Assembly: GCA_927911515.1 (NCBI GenBank)
Contig: CAKMQH010000164.1
Location: 1-12,416, forward strand
Reading direction: 5' to 3'
Origin: an uncultured Neisseria sp.
GTDB lineage: Bacteria; Pseudomonadota; Gammaproteobacteria; Burkholderiales; Neisseriaceae
DNA length: 12,416 nucleotides
The position numbers and the translations under genes were made by a program. Shown in pieces: positions 1 through 6,566 of the stretch. How positions within the stretch are numbered: the first letter of the stretch is position 1; each line of letters begins with the position of its first letter. A model generated the notes under the pieces. That model searched no databases. It saw nothing but the letters and a program-made list of their open reading frames with translations, and was not told the DNA's origin.

Positions 1-97
1 CCGTCTGGCGGGAGAGGGTTGGGGAGAGGGTGGCTCTTACCCTTTATGCTGCATATTCGCAAGCCACCCCCATCCTAACCTTCCCCTCGCTAGACGG
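1..97. repeat. Imperfect inverted repeat, G-rich/C-rich arms
   Basis: The first 35 bases are G-rich and are matched by a C-rich reverse complement at 62-97, with about three quarters of positions pairing around a 26-base centre. Both outer ends carry CCGTCTGG / CTAGACGG. The arms resemble the dispersed CCCTCTCCCC-type repeats found in many proteobacterial genomes. No ORF of believable composition crosses it. It may extend left of the window. It could be a small non-autonomous mobile repeat or a strong hairpin; only copy number in the genome would tell. Confidence 0.55.
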
Positions 98-127
98 GGG
101 AAGGGATCAGGTTGCCGTAACAGAAAG

Positions 128-168
128 AGGTCGTCTGAAAAACCTATTTCGAGCTTTTCAGACGACCT
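128..168 (-). terminator. DUS-pair hairpin terminator of the AI-2E family gene
   Basis: AGGTCGTCTGAAAA at 128-141 is exactly reverse-complemented at 155-168, giving a 14-bp stem with a 13-base loop. Each arm holds a complete 12-base DNA uptake sequence. It lies 24 bases past the stop codon of the minus-strand gene at 192-1265. On that strand the stem is followed by only a short mixed C/T stretch, so termination is likely but not textbook. Paired DUS acting as terminators are well known in Neisseria. Confidence 0.7.
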
Positions 169-191
169 TCCATCTATATTTCAAACACTAT

Positions 192-1265
192 CTAAATCAG
201 CTTTTGCTGCTTCAACTCATTCTTCAGATACGCATAATAAACCGGTGCGACGATGATGCCGCCGACGCCGAAAATCCGTTCGAACACGACCATCGCCACC
301 AAGAGTTCCCATGCGCTTGATTCGATTTCCGAACCGATGATTTTCGCGTTCAGGAAATATTCGAGCTTGTGGATGACGACCAGAAACACCAACGAAGCGA
401 CCGCCACATATAAAGACGCGCCGAGGCTCAAGATGATAATGATGGTGTTGGAAATCAGGTTGCCCGCGACGGGAATCAGCCCGACGATGAAGGCGATGAC
501 CAACACGGTTAGCTTAAACGGCAACTCGACACCGAAAAGCGGCAGGATCAGATAGAGGTACAGCCCCGTCAGCGCGGTATCGATCAGCGAGATTTTGACC
601 TGCGCCAGAAACACGCGCTCGAAGCTGGTTTCAAAATTGACAATCCGTCGCACCAGTTCTGCCTTGAAGGGCGGCATTTTGCCGCGGTTTTTGCGCATGT
701 TGAGGCGGTGGAAACTGAGCATTGCGCCGATGATGATGCCGATCAGGATGTACACGAACGAGGTGAAGCTGTTTTTGCTGATGCGCGTCAGCGCGGCGCT
801 GTATTCTTCAATCAATTTGACCGCAGAGGCTTTGATTTCGGCGGTATTGTTGGGCAGCATGTTCAAAATCGATGGCGGCAGGCTGCTGCTGTTTTTTGTG
901 TCTTCCAAAATCGCCGCCAGCTTGGTCAGCATCACGGGGATATGCCCGCCGTGAATCAGGTGGTAAATCCCCAGCGACATCAAGAGGATAACCGTCAATA
1001 CGATGCCTATGGTCAGCGTGGTCGAAATCAGGTTGATATTGTGCGCGTTGAGCGATTTGTGCAGAAACGTATTGCGCGTGAGCGTACGGCGGCGCAGCCA
1101 AAGAATCAGGCCGTTGGTCTTGGTGATGAAGACGTAGGTCAGGATAACGGCGAGCAAAAGGGGCAAAAAGTGGAAATACAGCACCACAAACAGGGCAAGC
1201 CCCATCAAGATGTAGGATGCATTGCGGAAGCGGGAGTGTTCGAAAATCATTGAATGTAATGCCAT
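192..1265 (-). CDS. AI-2E family (PerM/YdiK-type) membrane transporter
   Basis: A polytopic inner-membrane protein of 357 residues. Paired hydrophobic segments near the N-terminus are followed by a hydrophilic stretch, then by hydrophobic segments around GLIPVAGN and GVGGIIVAPVYYAYL. This is the usual layout and length of the AI-2E/PerM family. Family members have been proposed to export autoinducer-2 or to exchange ions with protons; the substrate here cannot be read from sequence. The ATG at 1265 is chosen because the reading frame upstream offers only a TTG (1286). A second ATG at 1250 is possible, and no start has a clear Shine-Dalgarno. The gene is monocistronic, diverges from the small exported protein at 1506, and ends at a DUS hairpin. 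Confidence 0.8.
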   Translation of the reverse strand: MALHSMIFEHSRFRNASYILMGLALFVVLYFHFLPLLLAVILTYVFITKTNGLILWLRRRTLTRNTFLHKSLNAHNINLISTTLTIGIVLTVILLMSLGIYHLIHGGHIPVMLTKLAAILEDTKNSSSLPPSILNMLPNNTAEIKASAVKLIEEYSAALTRISKNSFTSFVYILIGIIIGAMLSFHRLNMRKNRGKMPPFKAELVRRIVNFETSFERVFLAQVKISLIDTALTGLYLYLILPLFGVELPFKLTVLVIAFIVGLIPVAGNLISNTIIIILSLGASLYVAVASLVFLVVIHKLEYFLNAKIIGSEIESSAWELLVAMVVFERIFGVGGIIVAPVYYAYLKNELKQQKLI

Positions 1266-1323
1266 GAAATATATAAATTTAAACAATCAAGCTATGAGGT
1301 ACGATTAATAAAGCAGGACAAGG

Positions 1324-1355
1324 GGGTTAACCCGCCTTTTGAAATTTTATTTCAA
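1324..1355. promoter_or_regulatory. Two palindromes in a divergent intergenic region, operator-like
   Basis: GGGTTAACCC at 1324-1333 is a perfect 10-bp palindrome. Five bases on, TTGAAAT-TTT-ATTTCAA at 1339-1355 is a perfect 7-3-7 inverted repeat. They lie between the divergent genes starting at 1265 and 1506. A TACAAT box at 1393-1398 could serve the rightward gene, but I find no well-spaced -35 for it. Palindromes between divergent genes suit a repressor or activator site; binding is inference only. Confidence 0.3.
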
Positions 1356-1505
1356 TTTCGCTTGACCTGACTTCGGTTTACAAACAAACCGTTACAATAA
1401 AAACTCAATCGCACCAAGCAGTTATGCGGTTGCCTTTACGCAAATTGCCATTTGGCATTTGACGGAATTATTTTATCAGACAAATTTCCCGAAAGGATAT
1501 TACAC

Positions 1506-1793
1506 ATGAAAACATTGTCTAAATTGACCTCTCTCGTTCTTGTTTCTGCCGGTTTGATCGCTGCTCCTGTGGCTATGGCCCAACCTGCTTCCGGTAAAGC
1601 CGCTACTAAAGCAGGACATGTTCACAAAAAAGCCAACAAAGCTAAAAAACAAGCCAACGATCTGAAACAAGACAAAGCTGCTGAGACTGTTGCACCGGAA
1701 GCTGAAGCCACTAGCCCGCTGACCGAGCAAGGTAAAACTACTACCGAAACTGCACCTGCTGCCGCCCAAGAACAGGCTCCTGCTGCTAAATAA
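1506..1793 (+). CDS. Small exported Ala/Lys/Glu-rich protein, function unknown
   Basis: A 95-residue protein. Residues 1-25 form a classical Sec signal peptide: MK start, a lysine at 6, a hydrophobic core at 7-20 and an AMA|QP signal peptidase I site after residue 25. No lipobox cysteine is present, so the protein should be periplasmic or secreted rather than lipidated. The mature 70 residues are low complexity: a lysine-rich half with HVHKKANKAKKQ, then an acidic Ala/Pro/Thr half. No cysteine, enzyme motif or domain is recognisable. The ATG is preceded by AAAGGA (1492-1497), 8 bases away, which favours it over the in-frame ATG at 1452. A DUS hairpin follows about 120 bases downstream. I do not recognise the family and assign no function. 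Confidence 0.75.
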   Translation: MKTLSKLTSLVLVSAGLIAAPVAMAQPASGKAATKAGHVHKKANKAKKQANDLKQDKAAETVAPEAEATSPLTEQGKTTTETAPAAAQEQAPAAK

Positions 1794-1913
1794 GTAGGAT
1801 ATAGTGGACTGAATTAAAAGAGGGATTCTGTTCCCCGCGCACCGTTTTGACGGTTGTCGTCCTTTTTGAATTTAGGCCATTAGAAATCTCGCAGGCTGAT
1901 GTCTGCATATTGG

Positions 1914-1952
1914 GAAAAAGGTCGTCTGAAAAGATTTTCAGAGACCTTTTTC
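1914..1952. terminator. Bidirectional DUS hairpin terminator with a one-base bulge
   Basis: AAAAAGGTCGTCTGAAAA is followed by TTTTCAGAGACCTTTTT. The left arm is a complete DUS (1919-1930). The right arm (1937-1947) lacks one C, leaving one unpaired base in the stem. A run of A precedes and a run of T follows, so the hairpin can terminate both the rightward gene ending at 1793 and the leftward ribF ending at 1983. Confidence 0.75.
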
Positions 1953-1982
1953 AATTCGTATCTGGTGATTGCGGCTATATTT

Positions 1983-2915
1983 TCAATACGTTTGCTGCCA
2001 TTTCTTTGCGTCTTCTATATCTTGTTCGATTTGACGTTTTAATGTTTCGATATCGCTGAATTTTTGTTCGTCACGCAGCTTGTGTAGGAAGCGCACTTTC
2101 AAACGCTGACCGTAGAGATTGCCGTCGAAGTCGAATAAATGGACTTCGAGTTTTTGCGAACTGTTGTTGCTGACGGTCGGATTGAGACCGAAGCTGGCAA
2201 CGCCGCGCCGTGTGCCGAATGCGCCGTCCGCTTCGACGACGAATACGCCGCGCAGGGGATAGCGGTGGGGCGGAAGTTGGATGTTGGCGGTAGGAGCGTT
2301 GATGGTTCTGCCTAGTTTTTTGCCGTGTTTGACTTTGCCGCTCAAAACGTAATCGTGACCCAAAAGTTTTTTGGCGTACGCCAAGTTGCCGTCTGTCAAG
2401 GCGTTGCGCACGGCTGTGCTGCTGGTGCGGATGTCTTCGACGATGACGGAAGGTGTGCGCTCGGTTTGTATATCGCTTTGCTGTTTTAATAAATCGAAAC
2501 AGCCTTCACGTCCGGCGCCAAAGCGGAAATCGTCGCCTATGAGCAGGTAGCGTGTGTGGAGTGTTTGGCGCAGCAGTTTGTCGATGAAATCCTGTGCGCT
2601 CATGTTGGCGAAGTCTTGGTTGAAACGTAATACCCATAAGGCGTCGATGCAGCCGGTATCGCGCAGCAGCTCGAGTTTGGTACGCAAGGGGGCGATGCGG
2701 CAAGGGGGCGTAAAGCCTGCTTTTCGGGAGAAAAATTCTTTGGGTTGAGGCTCGAAAATGACGACGATAACAGGGAGCTTGCGCGAATCGGCTTCATTTT
2801 TGAGTTTTTGCAGAATGTGTTTGTGACCGAGGTGTACGCCGTCGAAATTACCGATGGTGACGGCCGCTCCTTGCGGAAAATCAGGTGCATTGTGCTGACC
2901 GAGTCGGATTTTCAT
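1983..2915 (-). CDS. ribF: Bifunctional riboflavin kinase / FAD synthetase
   Basis: Converts riboflavin to FMN and then to FAD in the cytoplasm. The 310-residue length is normal for bacterial RibF. The N-terminal FMN adenylyltransferase domain shows the nucleotidyltransferase signature GNFDGVHLGH (residues 22-31), GDDFRFG (127-133) and the RTSSTAVR segment (163-170). The C-terminal riboflavin kinase domain shows GRTINAPTAN (202-211), with the PTAN metal/ATP motif, and EVHLFDFDGNLYG (257-269) carrying the presumed catalytic glutamate. The ATG at 2915 starts MKIRLGQ, the usual distance before the signature. An open frame reaches 3026, but that extra sequence is not family-like. The gene lies 94 bases after the RpfE-like gene on the same strand and may be co-transcribed with it. 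It ends at the shared DUS hairpin. Confidence 0.95.
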   Translation of the reverse strand: MKIRLGQHNAPDFPQGAAVTIGNFDGVHLGHKHILQKLKNEADSRKLPVIVVIFEPQPKEFFSRKAGFTPPCRIAPLRTKLELLRDTGCIDALWVLRFNQDFANMSAQDFIDKLLRQTLHTRYLLIGDDFRFGAGREGCFDLLKQQSDIQTERTPSVIVEDIRTSSTAVRNALTDGNLAYAKKLLGHDYVLSGKVKHGKKLGRTINAPTANIQLPPHRYPLRGVFVVEADGAFGTRRGVASFGLNPTVSNNSSQKLEVHLFDFDGNLYGQRLKVRFLHKLRDEQKFSDIETLKRQIEQDIEDAKKWQQTY

Positions 2916-3009
2916 GGGCGGTTGTTGGTGCGAGTAGTGGAATGGTCGCGTATTGTAAACGTTATTGGTGTTTCTATAAACAGGGCGGCAAAGTGACAGT
3001 GCAGACGCA

Positions 3010-3990
3010 TTACCATCTGCCGGCAAATGTTTTTTTCGAGTGCCAGAATTTCCATTTTGAAAACGGCGTGATGTGTAAAGTGCCGCCGTTTTCGCCGTCA
3101 GTGCTGATGGTCAGTTTTTTCAGACGACCTTGTGAAACAGCCTGCCAAAGCGGGGCAAACCAGCGGGCTTCCCAGCTCTCTAAAATCTCTTGGTATGTTT
3201 GAATGTCGCCCGTTTGTTCCGTAATCGCCAAGTCGTCCAGAAAGATAACAGGGTTGGCGGGGTGAATGCCCGATTCATCAACCGCATCTAGCCAAGCCTG
3301 AAAATCATAAGGCGCGTCCCAGCGGAGGTCGTCTGAAAATTGCGCCCAGATGCTGTCGGAAGCGATTAAGTCTGTAGATCGCAGCCCCGTCAAATCCTGC
3401 CAGAGCCAAAGACCGTTGATGGTAGGGATGTCGTTTTGAGCGCGGATCGTGTTGAGCGGATGTTGATGCAGCCACATTTGAATTTCAGTCTGCATTCCCA
3501 GCCATTGCAAGGCGTCTTTTCCATTCGCTTGGTCAGCCGACCCGATTTGCCCGTAGATATCCAAGACCGGCGCAATCCCCCAATCACATTCCGATGGCAG
3601 AGTGAGCAACCATAAATCAGGACGAACCGGTAAAAAAAGCCAACCTTCTTTACTGTAAAACTCAGACAGCTCCAAACATAATTGAGCCGCTTCTTCTTTA
3701 GTGATGTGCAGATGTTCGCCGTTGACTACACTGACTTGGTGCAATCCCATTTGCTGCCATATCGGGCTGGCAAACGCAGCCGCCTGATGCGGTGAAATCC
3801 CCATCAGCTCTTTGACTTGGGTCAACAAGCTTCCCTTCCATAAATATCGGCGATAAAAATCAGACGGCTTCATTTCTTGTTTATGTAATAACCCATATCG
3901 CAAGATTTGGTTAAACGCTGGAAGCGGGAGAGGAGGAAGTGTCTCATCTTTTTGACGGTTGAGGGAGGGGAGGGCAAGCGTCAGATTCAT
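3010..3990 (-). CDS. Conserved RpfE / ApgM-like protein, function uncertain
   Basis: A 326-residue soluble protein without signal peptide or membrane segment. It resembles the beta/gamma-proteobacterial family annotated either 'regulatory protein RpfE type' or 'cofactor-independent phosphoglycerate mutase-like'. Family features seen are a short N-terminal LTLALPSLN strand, a central segment with LHQHPLNTIRAQNDIPTING then LWLWQDL, and a late VIFLDDLA stretch. I see no metal-binding phosphatase signature, so mutase activity is doubtful. It starts at an ATG with no evident Shine-Dalgarno. A candidate promoter lies 27-56 bases upstream. Two exact DUS lie within the coding sequence (3119-3130 and 3326-3337). 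ribF follows on the same strand. Confidence 0.65.
   Translation of the reverse strand: MNLTLALPSLNRQKDETLPPLPLPAFNQILRYGLLHKQEMKPSDFYRRYLWKGSLLTQVKELMGISPHQAAAFASPIWQQMGLHQVSVVNGEHLHITKEEAAQLCLELSEFYSKEGWLFLPVRPDLWLLTLPSECDWGIAPVLDIYGQIGSADQANGKDALQWLGMQTEIQMWLHQHPLNTIRAQNDIPTINGLWLWQDLTGLRSTDLIASDSIWAQFSDDLRWDAPYDFQAWLDAVDESGIHPANPVIFLDDLAITEQTGDIQTYQEILESWEARWFAPLWQAVSQGRLKKLTISTDGENGGTLHITPFSKWKFWHSKKTFAGRW
3119..3130 (-). repeat. DNA uptake sequence (AGGTCGTCTGAA) within a gene
   Basis: Exact 12-mer on the minus strand inside the RpfE-like gene, where it is read as Gly-Arg-Leu-Lys. DUS are bound by the type IV pilus protein ComP during natural transformation. Confidence 0.9.
3326..3337 (+). 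repeat. DNA uptake sequence within a gene, antisense to it
   Basis: Exact AGGTCGTCTGAA on the plus strand inside the minus-strand RpfE-like gene. Its complement is read there as Phe-Ser-Asp-Asp-Leu. Confidence 0.9.
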
Positions 3991-4016
3991 GGCAGTCGGT
4001 AGAACGGAAAAAGCTT

Positions 4017-4046
4017 ATTTTACGCGAGAAAATACAACATACTCAA
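4017..4046 (-). promoter_or_regulatory. Candidate sigma-70 promoter of the RpfE-like gene
   Basis: On the minus strand TTGAGT (4041-4046) and TAAAAT (4017-4022) are separated by 18 bases. The predicted start of transcription would lie about 20 bases before the ATG at 3990. Fit is good but the region is AT-rich, so a chance match is possible. Confidence 0.4.
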
Positions 4047-4087
4047 AATAACCAATGTCATTATCAGGCAGGATGATAGTGGTGTTT

Positions 4088-4116
4088 TTGAATTGGAAGT
4101 GTGCATATGTTATAAT
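4088..4116 (+). promoter_or_regulatory. Strong candidate sigma-70 promoter upstream of the M23 gene
   Basis: TTGAAT (4088-4093), a 17-base spacer, then TATAAT (4111-4116), preceded by TGT to give an extended -10. It is close to consensus. Transcription from here would produce a leader of about 220 bases before the GTG at 4344, including the inverted repeat at 4191-4279. Confidence 0.6.
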
Positions 4117-4190
4117 CAAGTTCTCGTAAATTTCAGAAAAAAGGGGTGTAAATCAAAAGAATAGCCCCGATAATCTTGCTCGGTTCTGAG

Positions 4191-4279
4191 TAAATTTGAT
4201 TGTTTATTTTATTCACTTGGTATATATATTGTCTGAGAAAGACCGTAAACGCGGTTGATAAGATAAACAATTAAATTCA
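4191..4279 (+). repeat. 21-bp imperfect inverted repeat in the M23 leader
   Basis: The arm 4191-4211 is the reverse complement of 4259-4279 at 18 of 21 positions. Two of the three differences are G-U pairs in RNA, so 20 of 21 positions could pair. The loop is 47 bases and holds a TATATATATT tract plus ACCG...CGGT. The arms are very AT-rich, which weakens the stem. It could fold in the leader RNA or flank a small inserted element; role unknown. Confidence 0.45.
4200..4228 (+). promoter_or_regulatory. Second candidate promoter upstream of the M23 gene
   Basis: TTGTTT (4200-4205), 17 bases, TATATA (4223-4228). The -35 lies in the left arm of the inverted repeat and the -10 in its loop. The local sequence is AT-rich, so confidence is modest. 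It would leave a leader of about 110 bases. Confidence 0.35.
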
Positions 4280-4304
4280 ATAATTTCAAATGACATAAGA
4301 GATG

Positions 4305-4327
4305 CGGTAGTAGAGTGATTATTACCG
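4305..4327 (+). promoter_or_regulatory. Hairpin just upstream of the M23 ribosome binding site
   Basis: CGGTAGTA (4305-4312) pairs with TATTACCG (4320-4327), eight base pairs including one G-U, around a 7-base loop. It ends five bases before the GAAGGA ribosome binding site (4332-4337), a position where it could affect translation initiation. Confidence 0.4.
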
Positions 4328-4343
4328 TATTGAAGGATAATGC

Positions 4344-5662
4344 GTGACTAAAACAACTCGATTTTCATTCATGCGCCGTTTCTGGCACAACAAGCCCGTA
4401 CGTTGGTCGTTGTTGGGCATCCTGCTGCCTGTATCAGGAGTAATGACTGCCTATGCGGTCACTGAGCCGGTTTCCAATCCTCAAGGCATTGCGTTGGAGC
4501 GGATTTCCGAGGATTGCCGCTGTTATGTTGAAACCAACAATTCCAGTCTAGCTACTGGGCGCAGGAAGTTGTCCAACAGGGAGACTCCCTTGCCGATGTT
4601 TTGGCTCGTATGGGTGTAGCGCAGACCGACATCAAACAGATCATGGCGAAAAACAGCGCAGATCAAAATATGCAACATTTGCGCGCCAACCAATCCGTCA
4701 ACATCCGTGTCGATTCATCGGGTCAGGTAACCGATGTGCAATTCTTTACCGATGAAGAGTTGGAGCGAAACCTTGTCGCGCTGGAAAAAGTTAAAGGTAA
4801 ATGGCAGCTGTCCACTTCTGAAGTAGATATGAAAGTTATGCCGACTTTGCGCTCTATTGTTGTGCGAACTTCTGCACGTGGCGCGATGGCACAGGCCGAA
4901 ATACCTGTCGAAATCCGCGAGTCACTCAGCGAAATTTTCTCCGACGTACTGAGCTTGGAAGAATTGCAGGAAGGCGATGTTGTGCGTCTTCTGTACAACA
5001 ATATGTATTTCCGCGGTCAACAAATGGGTACCGGCGATATTTTAGCGGCTGAAATTGTCAAAGGCGGAAAAACTTATCAGGCTTATTATTACAGCCAAGG
5101 CAAAGGTGACGAAGAGAGCGGCAGCTATTATGATCAAAACGGTAAATCCCTTCAGCAAAAAGAGGGATTCAACATCGAGCCGGTTGTCTATACCCGTATT
5201 TCCTCGCCGTTCGGCTACCGAGTTCACCCCGTCTTGCATACCGTCCGTATGCATACAGGTATTGACTATGCCGCACCAACAGGCACGCCGATTAAAGCCT
5301 CTGCCGACGGTGTGATTACCTTCAAAGGCTGGAAAGGCGGTTATGGTAATACCGTTATGATTAGGCACTCTAATGGCGTTGAGACACTTTATGGTCACAT
5401 GAGTGCATTTACACCAGCGGAAGGCAACGTCCGGGCAGGGGAAGTGATTGGTTTCGTTGGTACCAGCGGACGCTCGACCGGCCCACATCTTCACTATGAA
5501 GCGCGCGTGAACGGTCAACCGGTTAATCCGACGACAGTTGCATTGCCGACTCCGAAACTGACGCCTACCAATATGGCAGCGTTCCGCCAGCAGCAGAAAA
5601 CTGCCAATACCATGCTTGCCGCAGTCCGCGGTTTACCGGTATCCGTTGCGCAGTTGGACTGA
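4344..5662 (+). pseudogene. M23 family zinc metallopeptidase (NMB0315/Mpg-like), frameshifted
   Basis: A periplasmic peptidoglycan hydrolase. By memory the meningococcal ortholog is NMB0315 and the gonococcal one NGO1686 (Mpg), a DD-carboxypeptidase/endopeptidase affecting pili and peroxide resistance. The first frame (from GTG 4344, with GAAGGA 6 bases upstream) gives a basic N-terminus and one membrane segment, RWSLLGILLPVSGVMTAYAV. The frame is then lost near 4551; YWAQEVVQQGDSLADVLA, matching the family, is read one frame over from 4553. One missing T (gcTTac to gcTac) explains it, and adding a base restores 439 codons. The second frame runs to 5662 with the M23 zinc motifs HTGIDYA (H, D) and GPHLHYE, plus LYGHM. 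The stretch DCRCYV just before may hide two compensating indels (DLPLYV expected). Probably a sequencing error rather than a dead gene. Confidence 0.85.
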
Positions 5663-5674
5663 TGGGATTTGCTT

Positions 5675-5713
5675 GAAAAAAAGGTCGTCTGAAAAATTTC
5701 AGAGACCTTTTTG
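5675..5713 (+). terminator. DUS hairpin terminator after the M23 gene
   Basis: AAAAGGTCGTCTGAAA pairs with TTTCAGAGACCTTTTT. The left arm is a complete DUS (5682-5693). The right arm (5698-5708) has the same one-base-short form seen at 1937-1947. A T run follows. It begins about 13 bases after the stop codon. Confidence 0.8.
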
Positions 5714-5811
5714 ATGTTTGGTGAGATTGATACGGACTATTCGCAAAAGCATTTTTACAACTTGCTTTTGCACTATGTTTGATATTGCAGGAAGGGAGTT
5801 GGATAAATAAA

Positions 5812-5839
5812 TGTATTCGATGGAAAAATCCGCTATAAT
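5812..5839 (+). promoter_or_regulatory. Candidate distal promoter of rpmB-rpmG
   Basis: A perfect TATAAT (5834-5839) with a weak -35, TGTATT (5812-5817), at 16 bases. Transcription from here would give a leader of about 150 bases to the rpmB ATG. That leader contains CAGC-10 nt-GCTG followed by a T run (5927-5951), a weak attenuator-like fold. Confidence 0.5.
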
Positions 5840-5930
5840 TCGCCCCCGTTACGTTTTAAGAAACAGCGTTTCCTGAAAACAACATTGAAGAGGCTTATTC
5901 CCAAAAACAATCGTTTTTTCATCAAACAGC

Positions 5931-5961
5931 TTGAATGAACGCTGCTTTTTTATGGTATAAA
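5931..5961 (+). promoter_or_regulatory. Candidate proximal promoter of rpmB-rpmG
   Basis: TTGAAT (5931-5936) and TATAAA (5956-5961) at a long 19-base spacing, compensated by TGG directly before the -10 (extended -10). Transcription would begin about 30 bases before rpmB. Confidence 0.45.
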
Positions 5962-5997
5962 TCACGTTTTACTATTTTAGAAGTTTGGAGACTAACC

Positions 5998-6230
5998 ATG
6001 GCACGAGTTTGCAAAGTGACCGGTAAGCGCCCGATGTCTGGCAACAACGTATCACACGCCAACAACAAAACCAAACGTCGTTTTTGCCTAACTTGCAATC
6101 ACGTCGTTTCTGGGTAGAAAGTGAAAACCGCTGGGTTCGCCTGCGCGTTTCTAACGCTGCATTGCGTACCATTGATAAAGTAGGCATTGACGTCGTATTG
6201 GCTGATTTGCGTGCTCGCGGCGAAGCTTAA
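5998..6230 (+). pseudogene. rpmB: 50S ribosomal protein L28, frameshifted in this sequence
   Basis: L28 is a structural protein of the large ribosomal subunit. The ATG at 5998 follows GGAG by 7 bases and opens MARVCKVTGKRPMSGNN, a clear L28 N-terminus. After KTKRR the frame breaks in the T run 6081-6085: five T where six would read Phe-Leu-Pro-Asn. The original frame stops at TAG 6115-6117. The shifted frame then continues as a perfect L28 C-terminus (SRRFWVESENRWVRL to DLRARGEA) and stops at 6230. Adding one T gives 77 residues, the normal length. A 39-residue L28 would be useless, so a base-call error in the homopolymer is the likely cause. rpmG follows after 28 bases. Confidence 0.93.
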
Positions 6231-6258
6231 TTTAAACTGTTAATTAAGGATTACTGCA

Positions 6259-6416
6259 ATGCGCGATAAAAATCAAACTGGAGTCAAGTGCAGGTACTGG
6301 TCACTTCTACACCACTACCAAAAACAAACGCACTATGCCTGGCAAATTGGAAATCAAAAAATTTGACCCTGTTGCCCGTAAACACGTTATCTACAAAGAA
6401 AACCAAATTGAAATAA
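6259..6416 (+). pseudogene. rpmG: 50S ribosomal protein L33, frameshifted in this sequence
   Basis: L33 of the large ribosomal subunit, second gene of the rpmB-rpmG operon. AAGGA (6246-6250) precedes the ATG by 8 bases. After MRDK the frame is lost by one extra A in the run 6268-6272. The next frame reads KLESSAGTGHFYTTTKNKR then TMPGKLEIKKFDPVARKHV, a clear L33 of the cysteine-free type. A second extra A at 6399-6402 prevents the normal ending KETKLK. Removing both gives 51 codons plus stop, the expected size. Two homopolymer insertions in one 158-base essential gene point to sequencing error. A strong terminator follows. Confidence 0.92.
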
Positions 6417-6436
6417 TCCGGTTTCTGAAAAAATAA

Positions 6437-6463
6437 AAAACCTCTGTCTGACAGAGGTTTTTT
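6437..6463 (+). terminator. Rho-independent terminator of rpmB-rpmG
   Basis: AACCTCTGT (6439-6447), a 3-base loop, ACAGAGGTT (6451-6459): a perfect 9-bp stem. It is followed by seven T (6457-6463) and preceded by an A run, so it may also act on the opposite strand against the convergent HDAC-like gene. Confidence 0.9.
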
Positions 6464-6566
6464 TCTTGGTTTGCCATATCTGATTTAGTGTCAAGGTCGA
6501 AAGCGTTGAACGTTCGGATCGATTAGACCGATTTATTGATATTTCTAAAGCGTGCCTTAAACCAAG

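Noticed and set aside
708..1253. 181-codon plus-strand ORF opposite the AI-2E gene
   Set aside because: Gln/Asp/His-rich composition typical of antisense shadow translation of a membrane-protein gene; no recognisable motif.
1801..1830. ATATAGTGGACTGAATTAAAA resembling the end of a Correia repeat (TATAGTGGATTAA...)
   Set aside because: Only the first dozen bases are similar, there is no matching inverted end nearby, and the match is too short to call an element.
5042..5518. 158-codon minus-strand ORF opposite the M23 catalytic domain
   Set aside because: Shadow of the conserved M23 coding sequence; no start signal and no family resemblance.
5864..5944. Long-range pairing CAGCGTT / AACGCTG in the rpmB leader followed by a T run, as a possible L28 autoregulatory attenuator
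   Set aside because: Only seven pairs across a 67-base loop; too weak to claim without conservation data.
6259..6416. Programmed frameshifting in rpmG at the AAAAA run
   Set aside because: Two separate +1 insertions would have to be bypassed in a 51-residue ribosomal protein, with no stimulatory structure seen; sequence error is simpler.
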